Shown here: positions 1 to 7,342 of the stretch, in pieces | Position numbering within the stretch: position 1 is the stretch's first letter | Layout of the letters: each line of letters begins with the position of its first letter | Assembly (NCBI GenBank): GCA_937889225.1 | Contig: CALAST010000106.1 | Span: 1 to 7,477 of the forward strand | Length of the DNA: 7,477 nucleotides | Source of the DNA: an uncultured Lachnobacterium sp. | GTDB taxonomy: Bacteria > Bacillota > Clostridia > Lachnospirales > Lachnospiraceae | Direction: 5' to 3' | Notes under the pieces: generated by a model | Database searches by the model: none | What the model was told of the DNA's origin: nothing | Seen by the model: the letters and a program-made list of their open reading frames with translations, nothing else | Position numbers and translations under genes: made by a program

Positions 1-170
1 CATCATAAGGATATTTATAGCAAAAATTTTTCCTACTGTAATTTTACACTATCATAAAGGAACAAAATATCCACCTTACAAAAACCTTATACTGTATACA
101 ATATTCACAATATAATTAATTCATTACTACCTATTTCCTATTCTCACTATCTTTAGCCCATACTTACTTA
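1..170. other. AT-rich non-coding DNA downstream of hsdR
   Basis: No reading frame with a ribosome binding site or recognisable protein is visible on either strand. Short repeats are present. ATAAGG near position 5 is complementary to CCTTAT at 85-90, and there is a small AT-only inverted repeat (ATATT-GTG-AATAT on the minus strand) just after the GTATAC at about 94-99. None of them combines a GC-rich stem with a following T-run, so no intrinsic terminator for the hsd operon can be called here. Transcription either ends further left, ends by a Rho-dependent or weak mechanism, or continues into a neighbouring gene. Confidence 0.6.
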
Positions 171-3100
171 TCACTCTATCAACTCCGCCTTCTGTTCTTC
201 CACAAACGTCTTAAGTTCCGTATGTAATTTTCCCCTCACACTTAATATATTCTTAACGCCAAAATATGCCTTTACTTTATCTATATCCACAGTTTTTTCT
301 ATTGCCTCCAACTTTATCGTATCCACTTTTCCATTAATCGTATTCTTATATAAGTCATAGAAAGCCTCTGCATCAATTCCAAAGTTTAAAGCAAAATCTC
401 TTATCGTTTTCTTAACTATCCTATCCGAATATTCCTCTATATAAGTCAAAAACGTCTTTCCTTTCTCAATAATAAGAAGTCCACTTCTTACATCATCAAG
501 AATCTGCTTAGCATATATTTGTTTTCTAACCGGCAAAATACCAATATTTTTTTTAATTTCTGTAATTGCCTTTGCCTGTCTAATCAGTTGGTCTTCCTGT
601 GTGCTAATATCTTTCAGCGTTACAATCTTAAACTGTGCTTCCAAATATTCTGCATCAATCTTCTCCATCTCTATCGTTGACAAATTTGTTGGCATATCAA
701 ATCCCGGCTTCTTTTTGCCACCTCCACCACCACCATTTGATGGTAAATCCTGATATCTCTTATTTAAAATGCGATATGTCCTTTCATTAAAATGCAACAT
801 TGCACCAAATTCATTATCCCATTTCAATCCCTGTAAAATTGCCATTCTAAGCGTACTTTTCAATCGATAAAACTCTTTTCTGAATTTCTGTCTATTTTCA
901 TCTGCTTTAGGCAACTGCTCAAAATTTTCTATATGGTCAATTGCAAAAATGTCCACAATATTCTGAAATGTCTTATTAAGTGTTTTTATATTTTCATCCA
1001 GATTATCTACCTGTACATTTGTATAATCTCCTTGACAATAGAGTTTGAGTGCTTCGTCTAAATTTCTCCTCATCGTATAAATCTTACGAAAGAACTTAAC
1101 TAATCCCAAAGGCTTTTCATTATTGTCATATACACGATTTGTTCTGGATATTGCTTGAACCAGATTATCATTTTCCAATACCTTGTCAAGATATAATACA
1201 TTTACATATTGCGAATCGAACCCTGTTAGCAACTGGTCTACAACAATAACAATATCCAAGCATTTATCATGATTATTTCCTATCCTTGTATATGGCTTTG
1301 AATGAGATAATCTTGCCATCAAATCTTCTTTGAATTTAGTGCTTTTTGTATCTTTTTTCCAATCAAGTTCTACGCCAAATGTATTTACATAATTTTCCAC
1401 AATTACACGTAATGCTTCTTCTTTTACAAATTCTCTGCCTGAATTTGTATCAACATTTGCATCAAAAAGTGCAGTTACATGTAACTCTGGTTTCATCTCT
1501 CGAAACAGCTTCCAATATTCATAAGCTTCCGGTATGGATGATGTTGCTAAAATGCCATGAAACAATGTTTTATTCTCACCATTCGCAATCGAATCAAAAT
1601 TATTGATTATATTTTCTACTACTTTTCTTCTATGAGCATCATTATTGTATTGGTCAGATGGTAAGTAATCCTCAATTCCCCTTAAATCTCGTCCACTTTT
1701 ATCTTTCTTTACATTTCCTCTTTCATCATACTCTGTTGCCATAGGAGCTTTTTCCATGAAATAACGATATATTTTCCATTTCTTCGGGTCTTTTTTCGCT
1801 TCTTCTATTGACTTTGCACAACTTTCGTGTAATGCGACATTTTTTCGCAGAACGCTATCATCATATGTCCGTTCTCCTTTCGGATAAAATCCTAATACAT
1901 TGCCATCACGAATACCTGTTGCTAATGAATATACTGCAAGACATCTTCCAAATACCGATTCTGTTGTCATTTCCCCTTCACGCATATTTTCAGGAAATAT
2001 TGGCGTACCTGTAAAACCAATAAAAAGAGCATTGTAAAATGTTCGTTTTAAATTCTGATGCATTTCACCAAACTGAGAACGATGTGCTTCATCTATGATA
2101 AATACAATTTTCTTTCGTTTTATTTTTTCCAGCTCCTCTTTTCGTTCTTCCACCTTTTCATCTGTAATATTTGATATTTTTTGAATGGAAGTCAGCAACA
2201 TTTGATTATCAACTTTTGAACTTACCAACTTGTTAAACAAATCAAATGTACTTTTTGTCTCAACTACCTTCCTGCCAATTGGTGCAAAGGAATTATATTC
2301 CTGTTTTGATTGATTATCTAAAGCCTTTCTATCAACTAAAAATACAACATTATCTGCATAACCTCTATCTATAATAAGTTGTCCTGCTTTAAAGGATGTC
2401 ATCGTCTTTCCACCACCAGTAGTACACCATACAAATCCTCCAAGTTGGTCATGGTCTCCCCATCTTTGTTTTGCAACACGGTTTACAATTGCTTTAATCG
2501 CAACATATTGATAGCTACGGCAAACCTTTAATGTATCTTTTTCTTTATCTGCAACAGAATAATAACCTACTAACTGATGTGCTTCCGGAATGGATAAAAT
2601 TCTAGATTCTCCATCTATGATTTCTTTCCAACTGTGAATAATACGATTGTCCCTATCTCCCCAATGAAAAAAGAATGCCGGATTCATCTTATCTGCACTT
2701 CCCGGATTTGCAAAATACAAGGCTTCTTCTGGTGTAATTGCCCAAAATACCTGAACTAAGCTCATAAACCCTTGAAATTTTCTTTCTTGGATATATTTTT
2801 TTATTTGGTTGGTAGCCTCTGATACATCTACACCACTTGCTTTTAATTCAATATGAATAACCGGTATACCATTTATCAAAAGAGTGATATCACCTCTTCT
2901 ATCTCGAGTATCTTCCTCAAGATTAAAAACAACCTGTTCTGCAATTTGATACTTTGATGTTCCACCCGCAACTTCACTTGGAGAAAAAATATTTAGAAAA
3001 ACATCTTTTCCTGCATTTTTCTTATCCTTTGAATCACTATCACGCCTTACTGGAATATCTTTTCCAATAATAAAAATATTAGACTTTACCGGTGTGTTCG

Positions 3101-3329
3101 CCTGTTCTCGCACCGTATCCATAAGCCTGTCCATTTCAGATTCAGAAAGAGGAATGTTATTTAGTTGTATACGATTTCTATCGAATATTATATTTTTCCA
3201 ATTTTCAATTAGTTCCGGAATTGTCTTGTGATATAAAACTTCATTGCTCCAGCCTTTCTTTATTAAGGTCTCAATAAAATCTTTTTCAAAATTTAATTCC
3301 CCTTTTCTACCAGTATATGATAATGGCAT
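171..3329 (-). CDS. hsdR: Type I restriction enzyme R subunit: PD-(D/E)XK nuclease and SF2 DNA translocase
   Basis: This is the motor and nuclease subunit of a type I restriction enzyme. In this family it joins an M2S complex bound to unmethylated target, pulls DNA in using ATP, and cuts at a distant site. The 1052-residue length is normal (the EcoR124I subunit is similar). The N-terminal nuclease core is visible as RRGDITLLI (catalytic Asp147), HIELKASG (Glu161 and Lys163) and the QxxxY motif Q175-Y179. The helicase motor follows with Walker A TTGGGKT (303-309), FLVDRKALDNQ (motif Ia, about 330-340), DEAHRSQ (413-419), GFTGTP (438-443), VVDQLLTGFDS (motif V, about 696-706) and QAISRTNR (motif VI, 725-732). 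A run of six glycines (866-871) precedes the C-terminal helical region (about 880-1045) that in relatives contacts HsdM. The ATG start has GGGAGG six bases upstream. It begins 11 nt after hsdS, with no promoter of its own visible. All motifs are intact. Confidence 0.97.
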   Translation of the reverse strand: MPLSYTGRKGELNFEKDFIETLIKKGWSNEVLYHKTIPELIENWKNIIFDRNRIQLNNIPLSESEMDRLMDTVREQANTPVKSNIFIIGKDIPVRRDSDSKDKKNAGKDVFLNIFSPSEVAGGTSKYQIAEQVVFNLEEDTRDRRGDITLLINGIPVIHIELKASGVDVSEATNQIKKYIQERKFQGFMSLVQVFWAITPEEALYFANPGSADKMNPAFFFHWGDRDNRIIHSWKEIIDGESRILSIPEAHQLVGYYSVADKEKDTLKVCRSYQYVAIKAIVNRVAKQRWGDHDQLGGFVWCTTGGGKTMTSFKAGQLIIDRGYADNVVFLVDRKALDNQSKQEYNSFAPIGRKVVETKSTFDLFNKLVSSKVDNQMLLTSIQKISNITDEKVEERKEELEKIKRKKIVFIIDEAHRSQFGEMHQNLKRTFYNALFIGFTGTPIFPENMREGEMTTESVFGRCLAVYSLATGIRDGNVLGFYPKGERTYDDSVLRKNVALHESCAKSIEEAKKDPKKWKIYRYFMEKAPMATEYDERGNVKKDKSGRDLRGIEDYLPSDQYNNDAHRRKVVENIINNFDSIANGENKTLFHGILATSSIPEAYEYWKLFREMKPELHVTALFDANVDTNSGREFVKEEALRVIVENYVNTFGVELDWKKDTKSTKFKEDLMARLSHSKPYTRIGNNHDKCLDIVIVVDQLLTGFDSQYVNVLYLDKVLENDNLVQAISRTNRVYDNNEKPLGLVKFFRKIYTMRRNLDEALKLYCQGDYTNVQVDNLDENIKTLNKTFQNIVDIFAIDHIENFEQLPKADENRQKFRKEFYRLKSTLRMAILQGLKWDNEFGAMLHFNERTYRILNKRYQDLPSNGGGGGGKKKPGFDMPTNLSTIEMEKIDAEYLEAQFKIVTLKDISTQEDQLIRQAKAITEIKKNIGILPVRKQIYAKQILDDVRSGLLIIEKGKTFLTYIEEYSDRIVKKTIRDFALNFGIDAEAFYDLYKNTINGKVDTIKLEAIEKTVDIDKVKAYFGVKNILSVRGKLHTELKTFVEEQKAELIE
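717..734 (-). repeat. Glycine-codon repeat in hsdR encoding a six-glycine linker
   Basis: Six consecutive glycine codons (GGT GGT GGT GGA GGT GGC in coding direction) encode Gly866-Gly871 and are followed by three lysines. The tract lies between the helicase part and the C-terminal helical domain, where a flexible hinge is plausible. Because the unit is three bases, length changes by slippage would keep the reading frame. Confidence 0.8.
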
Positions 3330-3335
3330 ATAATT

Positions 3336-3341
3336 CCTCCC
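3336..3341 (-). promoter_or_regulatory. Ribosome binding site of hsdR, overlapping the hsdS stop codon
   Basis: GGGAGG in coding direction lies six bases before the hsdR ATG, and its first G is the last base of the hsdS TAG stop. A ribosome finishing hsdS would sit on the hsdR initiation site. This supports the chosen hsdR start and suggests translational coupling of the nuclease to HsdS synthesis. Confidence 0.85.
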
Positions 3342-4474
3342 TATATAAACATTTTATCAAGCATGGACTCTTTGAAAAGTTTTAACTTTTCATATTTTTG
3401 CTGATGAAGAGTGATACGATTGTCGAGTTGTTTAAAATATGCTCCAATCTTCTTGCGTTCTTTTGATGACGGAACCATAATTTCTGTTTCATTTATAGCC
3501 TCTTTAGATAAACTTGGAACTCCAGTTGATTCATCCTTTTTTCTCCAATCTATTGTTTGAAAAATGGCAAAAACAAAATCTATATTATCAGAATTGTGTG
3601 GAACTGCATAAAATAAAGTATCTACTGTCCAAAATGGTGCACGTAAAATATAAGGTTTATCAATCGTTCCTTTACGACCGATTCCGATTGCATCTCTATC
3701 ATAAGACAATGCTTCATTTACACTTAACATATACCCACCCGTTCCATATACTGGAATATCTCCCTCTGACAAGTGTTTATAGTCTCTTCCACTACATATA
3801 TCTACTATCTCAGACAACTTATATGGTTCCCAAGCTCTGGTAAAACCTCTAAACCTTATTTCTGGAATTTGTTCACCATTTTTAGGAAACATTTTATCCA
3901 ACATTGCTTCTTTAAGAAGTTTCAGTTTCTCATATTTACACTTATGAAGGTCTATGAGATTATCTATATTTGAAAAAAATGTTGCAATCTTCTTCTGCTC
4001 ATTAATATCTTTTGGCACCCAAATTTCTATTTCACTCAAGGTTGGATATTTCAAATTCCAGTTATCTGATGTAATTCCTTGTGAATTAACCTGAAATGTA
4101 TGTATCATATCTGGTTTCTTAAATAGATAAGCCATACATTTTGAATTAATATTTTCTTTTGGCGAAAGTACTGTATATGCCGGACTTACAATACCTTCAT
4201 ATGGAGAATAACCACTCGCACCTTGCCACATTCTCATTGAATTATATGCAATATCACCCACACATACTTTCTTATATTTCGACTTATCCTCATTAGAGTT
4301 ATTATACCTACCAAGTTCAGAAAATTTCTTTATTCCTTCATTAATTGTAACAGAAATAAGCTCACCATCAGGCATATTTTCTACTCTTTCAGAAAAACAA
4401 TCGCCAATCTTCCTCTGTTCCCACTCATCCGTAAATCCTTCAAACCTTATCTCTGGAACATTTCTTTTTTCCAT
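3341..4474 (-). CDS. hsdS: Type I restriction-modification specificity subunit with two target recognition domains
   Basis: HsdS is the DNA-reading subunit. It holds two HsdM subunits and sets the bipartite target sequence for both methylation and restriction. At 377 residues it is slightly short but complete for the family. The layout is two similar halves. Each starts with a PEIRFxGFTxxWE motif (residues 7-19 and 204-216), continues with a target recognition domain, and ends with a conserved helix of the type KKIxxxFxxxDNxIxLHxxKYEKLKLxKExMLDKMF (about 161-196 and 341-376). The helix blocks match at 25 of 39 residues. TRD1 contains GDIAYNSMRMWQGASG and GIVSPAY; TRD2 contains VYGTGGYM and IGIGRKGTIDKP. 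The two TRDs differ, so an asymmetric bipartite site is expected, but the bases cannot be predicted from sequence alone. The ATG shares one base with the hsdM TAA stop (TAATG) and has AAAGGGG eight bases upstream. No second hsdS copy or recombinase gene lies in the window. Confidence 0.96.
   Translation of the reverse strand: MEKRNVPEIRFEGFTDEWEQRKIGDCFSERVENMPDGELISVTINEGIKKFSELGRYNNSNEDKSKYKKVCVGDIAYNSMRMWQGASGYSPYEGIVSPAYTVLSPKENINSKCMAYLFKKPDMIHTFQVNSQGITSDNWNLKYPTLSEIEIWVPKDINEQKKIATFFSNIDNLIDLHKCKYEKLKLLKEAMLDKMFPKNGEQIPEIRFRGFTRAWEPYKLSEIVDICSGRDYKHLSEGDIPVYGTGGYMLSVNEALSYDRDAIGIGRKGTIDKPYILRAPFWTVDTLFYAVPHNSDNIDFVFAIFQTIDWRKKDESTGVPSLSKEAINETEIMVPSSKERKKIGAYFKQLDNRITLHQQKYEKLKLFKESMLDKMFI
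3347..3463 (-). repeat. hsdS internal direct repeat, distal copy of the conserved helix block
   Basis: This encodes HsdS residues 338-376 and matches 3887-4003 without gaps at an offset of exactly 540 nt. By hand count, 45 of 61 bases agree over 3350-3410, including an exact 12-base run at 3347-3358. In the family this helix forms part of the spacer between TRDs. Confidence 0.9.
3485..3808 (-). other. Second target recognition domain (TRD2) of HsdS
   Basis: This encodes roughly residues 223-330, between the second PEIRF block and the distal helix block. It contains VYGTGGYM, IGIGRKGTIDKP, the aromatic APFWTVDTLFY and the STGVPSLSKEAI segment, which are typical of one common class of HsdS recognition domains. 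It should specify one half of the bipartite target. Boundaries are approximate, set by the flanking repeats. Confidence 0.8.
3809..3868 (-). repeat. hsdS internal direct repeat, second copy of the PEIRF block
   Basis: This encodes residues 203-222 and matches 4400-4459 at an offset of 591 nt (11 of 20 residues identical). The best-conserved stretch, 3851-3867, agrees with 4442-4458 at 16 of 17 bases. It marks the start of the second HsdS half. Confidence 0.88.
3887..4003 (-). repeat. hsdS internal direct repeat, central copy of the conserved helix block
   Basis: This encodes residues 158-196, the helix that links the two halves of HsdS. It is the partner of the block at 3347-3463, 540 nt away in the same orientation. 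The pair gives HsdS its pseudo-twofold, circularly permutable layout. Confidence 0.9.
4025..4399 (-). other. First target recognition domain (TRD1) of HsdS
   Basis: This encodes roughly residues 26-150. Visible marks are ISVTINEGIKK, the GDIAYNSMRMWQGASG stretch, GIVSPAYTVL and the segment before the conserved helix (SEIEIWVPKDINEQ). This TRD class recurs in many HsdS proteins. It should read the other half of the target, with sequence unknown. Boundaries are approximate. Confidence 0.8.
4400..4459 (-). repeat. hsdS internal direct repeat, first copy of the PEIRF block
   Basis: This encodes residues 6-25 at the N terminus of HsdS and is the partner of 3809-3868. The two copies flank TRD1 and the central helix block in direct orientation. 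Confidence 0.88.
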
Positions 4475-4476
4475 TA
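4472..4476 (-). other. TAATG stop/start overlap joining hsdM and hsdS
   Basis: In coding direction the hsdM stop TAA and the hsdS start ATG share one A. Such one-base overlaps usually allow termination-reinitiation, which would tie the amount of HsdS to that of HsdM. Confidence 0.95.
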
Positions 4477-7191
4477 GAATAGCCCCTTTCTAAAAATATC
4501 AATCGCTTCCATATTCATCTCATTTCCACATAATTCTTCAAGCATCTCCTGTAAAATGACATTCAGCTTATCAATTTCTTCATCAAGCTCCGGAAGTGGA
4601 TGTTCATATTTCTTTTTCAGGCTTTCAAGTGCATTAACAAGTTTCATCATTACCTGTTTTACGTCTTCATCAATACGGTTCATTACCGGTTCAATCCATT
4701 TTTGAATAAGAAGATTATCAACTTCGCTATCTGTCAGATTTACAATTTTCTCGATTGCTTTACTCTCAAGCTCTTGTGATAGATTTTTTATTTCTTTATT
4801 GACCATACTCTTCTGTTCAATCTTCTTTCTTATTGCAACTATTTTACCTTCTTCCGTATCCATGTCAAACTCATGATTCAGCTTTAAAAACTCTATATAT
4901 ACCTTTACTACTGCTGCTCCATAAGTTCCATCCTTACTGCATTTCATTCGTTCCCATAATATTTCTTCATGCAAATCAATAAAATCTATCTTTTCTTGTT
5001 TTTTCTTTAATTTAAGATACTCTTCTAAAGTTTCTGTCTCTGGAAGTGACAATTTTGAAAGAATTTGCTTCACTTCATCGTTTATCTTCTTATTATCCAT
5101 TTTACTATTGTCATCGCTCTCATCTTTTGAAAGACTGGATTTTGTATCTTCTTCTAAGCTATTCCATAAATCATCGATTTCACTTTCCAATGAAGAACTC
5201 TCATTGTTTAATTTTTCAAGCTCATCTAACTCTGACTTAAAATACTGCTCCTGAATCATACAAATCGGAATAATTTTTCCTTTTACCCCTTTTTGTACTT
5301 CTACATATTTTTTGGTATTGCTATCTTTTTGTAACACAATATTGGGTTCTATCTCTTTGCAAATCTGCTTTCCTTCATTATGGATTCTAATCAAGTCCCC
5401 TTCCACAATATCCCACTTATCTGAGAATGCTTGAAAAACAGAATAACTATCTAACAAGTTCACATCTCCATAAAACTCAAACAATCGTTTTATAATCTTA
5501 TCATGTGCTTGCATATCGACACTATCGTAAATCAACAATGATATTAAATACTCTCTAAACTCTTGTGAAATCACACCAATATTTGAAATATACTTTTGCA
5601 CATCATCATCAGAAAAAACTACTTCTTTCATATTTGTCGACTTAAAAGTATTATACTGATTATTCAACGTAAATATCTTTGATTTTATATTCGGAAATTC
5701 TGCCCAATATTCATCATATACAGAAAGACTTTTTTCTGAAATACTTCCTGTCATAACTGAATATGGGTCAATCGCTTCTTTGCTCTCTGTTGCAGAAATA
5801 TATCTTGGGATATTCAGATTATAGTCATTCTCAATAATTTCATCCAATTCTACAACTTTTGAAAAGTTCTTTACGCTTTTTCTTTCCTTTACAACATCAA
5901 ATATCTTTTTGATATCCATTTCCCTTAATACATTTTGTGTTCCCTCTTTTGCATAGGACAGAGAAGCATCTATAAATAAAATATCGCTTTCTTTTCTTCC
6001 TTTTGAAAGCACCATAACAATAACAGGAATACCTGTTGCAAAAAACATATTTCCCGGAAATCCGATTATCGTTTCAATATTCCGATTTATTATAAGATTT
6101 TTTCTAATCTCATATTCTGCTGCCCCACGGAATAATACACCATGTGGCAATACAATCGCCATAATGCCTTCCTTTTCTTTTACATGATAAAGACAATGCA
6201 ATAAGAATGCATAATCCGCTTTTTTCTGTGGTGCAAGACCATAATTAAATCTTTCATCCAATTTGTGTTCCTCTGGATTCCATCCTTGACTATAAGGTGG
6301 ATTAGAAACTACCGCATCTATTGGAAGTACTTCATATGCTTTATCATCCTCAAAATATGGCCAATCTTCCTTTAAGGCATCTCCATTACGCACTAAAATA
6401 TTTTGAATTCGTATGTCCTGCATAAATAAATTCATTTTTGCAAGATTACAAGTTTCAGTAATAAGCTCTTGTCCATAATATTTGATATGATTTGTATCAA
6501 CAAATTTTCCTACTTCTTTTCCTATATTTAAAAGCAAACCTCCTGTTCCAAGCGTTGGGTCATATACGCTCACTTCACTTCTATCTTTCAATCTATCCGC
6601 TACTATCTTTGCCATAAGAGAAGTCAATCCATGTGGTGTATAAAAAGCTCCGTCTTTTTTCGCCTCACTTGAAAATTGTTTAATCAAGTATTCATAAATA
6701 TATCCAAGAACATCATAATCTTTGCTCTTTGGTGGTATCTGCCAAATCAAATCTACAATACTGCGTACCGCACTATCACGAGAACCTGCATTTTCTCCAA
6801 GCTTTGTAAGTCCGGATTCTAATACAGAAAAGATATTTTCAAAAAGCTTCTGATATCTTATATCTATATTATCATAAAATTTTCCAATTGCTTCTGAAAC
6901 ATTTTTGGCTCCAAAATGAATGCCTTTTTTTCTCCAAACAGAAAAAAGGTCTTCATATGCTATAAAATATCCATTATGGTCCATAAACAAACCAATTGTT
7001 TCTTTATCTATATCTATTAAGTCTTCTTCTGTTTCTCCGCCAACTTCCTTTAAATAGCTAAGTTCTTTATCTGAAAGATACTTATAAAACATAAATCCAA
7101 GAATATAATCCTTATATTCACTTGCTTTAATATTTTTTCTAAGTTCATTCGCAGTTGCCCATATTCTTGTAGCCAATTCTTGTTTTGTCAT
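4474..7191 (-). CDS. hsdM: Type I restriction-modification methyltransferase subunit, long form (N6-adenine)
   Basis: HsdM transfers a methyl group from S-adenosylmethionine to adenine in the target chosen by HsdS. An N-terminal helical domain (about 1-170) includes the family signature FYKYLSDKE (35-43). The Rossmann methyltransferase core (about 175-465) shows KKDGAFYTP (178-186), the SAM-binding DPTLGTGG (211-218), the catalytic SNPPYSQGW (296-304; NPPY indicates adenine N6), and ends near NLNIPRYIS (458-466). The first 465 residues resemble an ordinary HsdM. The protein then runs on for about 440 residues, where classic forms end near 500-530. The extension includes VFQAFSDKWD, a GKIIPICMIQEQYF segment, charged coiled-coil stretches, an acidic linker (681-700) and LTDSEVDNLLIQKWIEPV with YEHPLPELDEEIDKL near the C terminus. 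From memory, these recur in the known long HsdM subgroup, so this is not a fusion to a foreign domain. The ATG is the only start after an in-frame upstream TGA, and has AGAGGA upstream. Confidence 0.96.
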   Translation of the reverse strand: MTKQELATRIWATANELRKNIKASEYKDYILGFMFYKYLSDKELSYLKEVGGETEEDLIDIDKETIGLFMDHNGYFIAYEDLFSVWRKKGIHFGAKNVSEAIGKFYDNIDIRYQKLFENIFSVLESGLTKLGENAGSRDSAVRSIVDLIWQIPPKSKDYDVLGYIYEYLIKQFSSEAKKDGAFYTPHGLTSLMAKIVADRLKDRSEVSVYDPTLGTGGLLLNIGKEVGKFVDTNHIKYYGQELITETCNLAKMNLFMQDIRIQNILVRNGDALKEDWPYFEDDKAYEVLPIDAVVSNPPYSQGWNPEEHKLDERFNYGLAPQKKADYAFLLHCLYHVKEKEGIMAIVLPHGVLFRGAAEYEIRKNLIINRNIETIIGFPGNMFFATGIPVIVMVLSKGRKESDILFIDASLSYAKEGTQNVLREMDIKKIFDVVKERKSVKNFSKVVELDEIIENDYNLNIPRYISATESKEAIDPYSVMTGSISEKSLSVYDEYWAEFPNIKSKIFTLNNQYNTFKSTNMKEVVFSDDDVQKYISNIGVISQEFREYLISLLIYDSVDMQAHDKIIKRLFEFYGDVNLLDSYSVFQAFSDKWDIVEGDLIRIHNEGKQICKEIEPNIVLQKDSNTKKYVEVQKGVKGKIIPICMIQEQYFKSELDELEKLNNESSSLESEIDDLWNSLEEDTKSSLSKDESDDNSKMDNKKINDEVKQILSKLSLPETETLEEYLKLKKKQEKIDFIDLHEEILWERMKCSKDGTYGAAVVKVYIEFLKLNHEFDMDTEEGKIVAIRKKIEQKSMVNKEIKNLSQELESKAIEKIVNLTDSEVDNLLIQKWIEPVMNRIDEDVKQVMMKLVNALESLKKKYEHPLPELDEEIDKLNVILQEMLEELCGNEMNMEAIDIFRKGLF
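4483..4489 (-). promoter_or_regulatory. Ribosome binding site of hsdS inside the hsdM 3' end
   Basis: AAAGGGG in coding direction lies eight bases before the hsdS ATG and inside the last codons of hsdM. It supports the overlapping ATG as the true hsdS start. Confidence 0.75.
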
Positions 7192-7200
7192 TATCTTTTT

Positions 7201-7206
7201 TCCTCT
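7201..7206 (-). promoter_or_regulatory. Ribosome binding site of hsdM
   Basis: AGAGGA in coding direction is followed by an A-rich spacer of about nine bases before the ATG. No other ATG, GTG or TTG lies between this site and the in-frame upstream TGA, so the hsdM start is well fixed. Confidence 0.75.
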
Positions 7207-7234
7207 GTTTTCATTTATTTGTATTCAGTCCACA

Positions 7235-7263
7235 ATAGTAGAATACATTCAAATCGTCTTCAA
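7235..7263 (-). promoter_or_regulatory. Candidate sigma-A-type promoter of the hsd operon
   Basis: In coding direction, TTGAAG (7258-7263) is separated by exactly 17 bases from TACTAT (7235-7240). Each hexamer matches the consensus at four of six positions. Transcription would start near 7228, giving a leader of about 35-40 nt before hsdM. It is the best spaced candidate in the region, but in such AT-rich DNA chance matches are common. It sits directly beside the inverted repeat at 7269-7306. Confidence 0.45.
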
Positions 7264-7268
7264 TAATG

Positions 7269-7306
7269 AACGGAACAATACTGTATTTTATACATATCAT
7301 TCCGTT
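7269..7306. repeat. 38-nt inverted repeat next to the hsdM promoter
   Basis: Perfect 7-base arms AACGGAA (7269-7275) and TTCCGTT (7300-7306) enclose a second pairing stretch (ATA/TAT, then TGTAT/ATACA) around a TTT loop, giving about 15 base pairs with one small internal loop and one bulge. It ends five bases upstream of the proposed -35 hexamer. It could be an operator for a repressor or activator, or an RNA hairpin if transcription enters from upstream. No T-run follows on the minus strand, so it is not a good terminator in the hsd direction. Confidence 0.6.
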
Positions 7307-7342
7307 TTATCATCTTTTCTTTTTAATTTCTTATCTTTTCTT

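Noticed and set aside
211..218. DUMMY-free check of HsdM motif I: unusual DPTLGTGG instead of DPACGTGG as a sign of inactivity
   Set aside because: This row refers to HsdM residues 211-218 (bases 6538-6561), not to the bases listed. The Asp, Pro and both key glycines are kept and the catalytic NPPY is intact, so the variant is compatible with activity.
1346..2014. Plus-strand open frames of 68-86 codons inside hsdR
   Set aside because: They lie antisense to a well-supported gene, have low-complexity His/Leu/Ser-rich translations typical of shadow frames, and resemble no known family.
3514..3973. Plus-strand open frames inside hsdS
   Set aside because: They are antisense to HsdS with its conserved repeats and TRDs. 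Their composition (Tyr, Leu, His, Phe) reflects the complement of lysine- and glutamate-rich coding sequence.
3341..4474. HsdS as a truncated or half-length subunit
   Set aside because: At 377 residues it is somewhat short, but both N-terminal blocks, both TRDs and both helix blocks are present.
5046..5240. Plus-strand 64-codon open frame inside hsdM
   Set aside because: It is antisense to the HsdM coiled-coil region and has no supporting motif or ribosome binding site that I can see.
171..7191. A novel defence system such as BREX, DISARM or a type ISP enzyme
   Set aside because: Separate M, S and R subunits with classical motifs and order explain all coding sequence. No PglZ, Brx, Drm or phospholipase-like gene is present.
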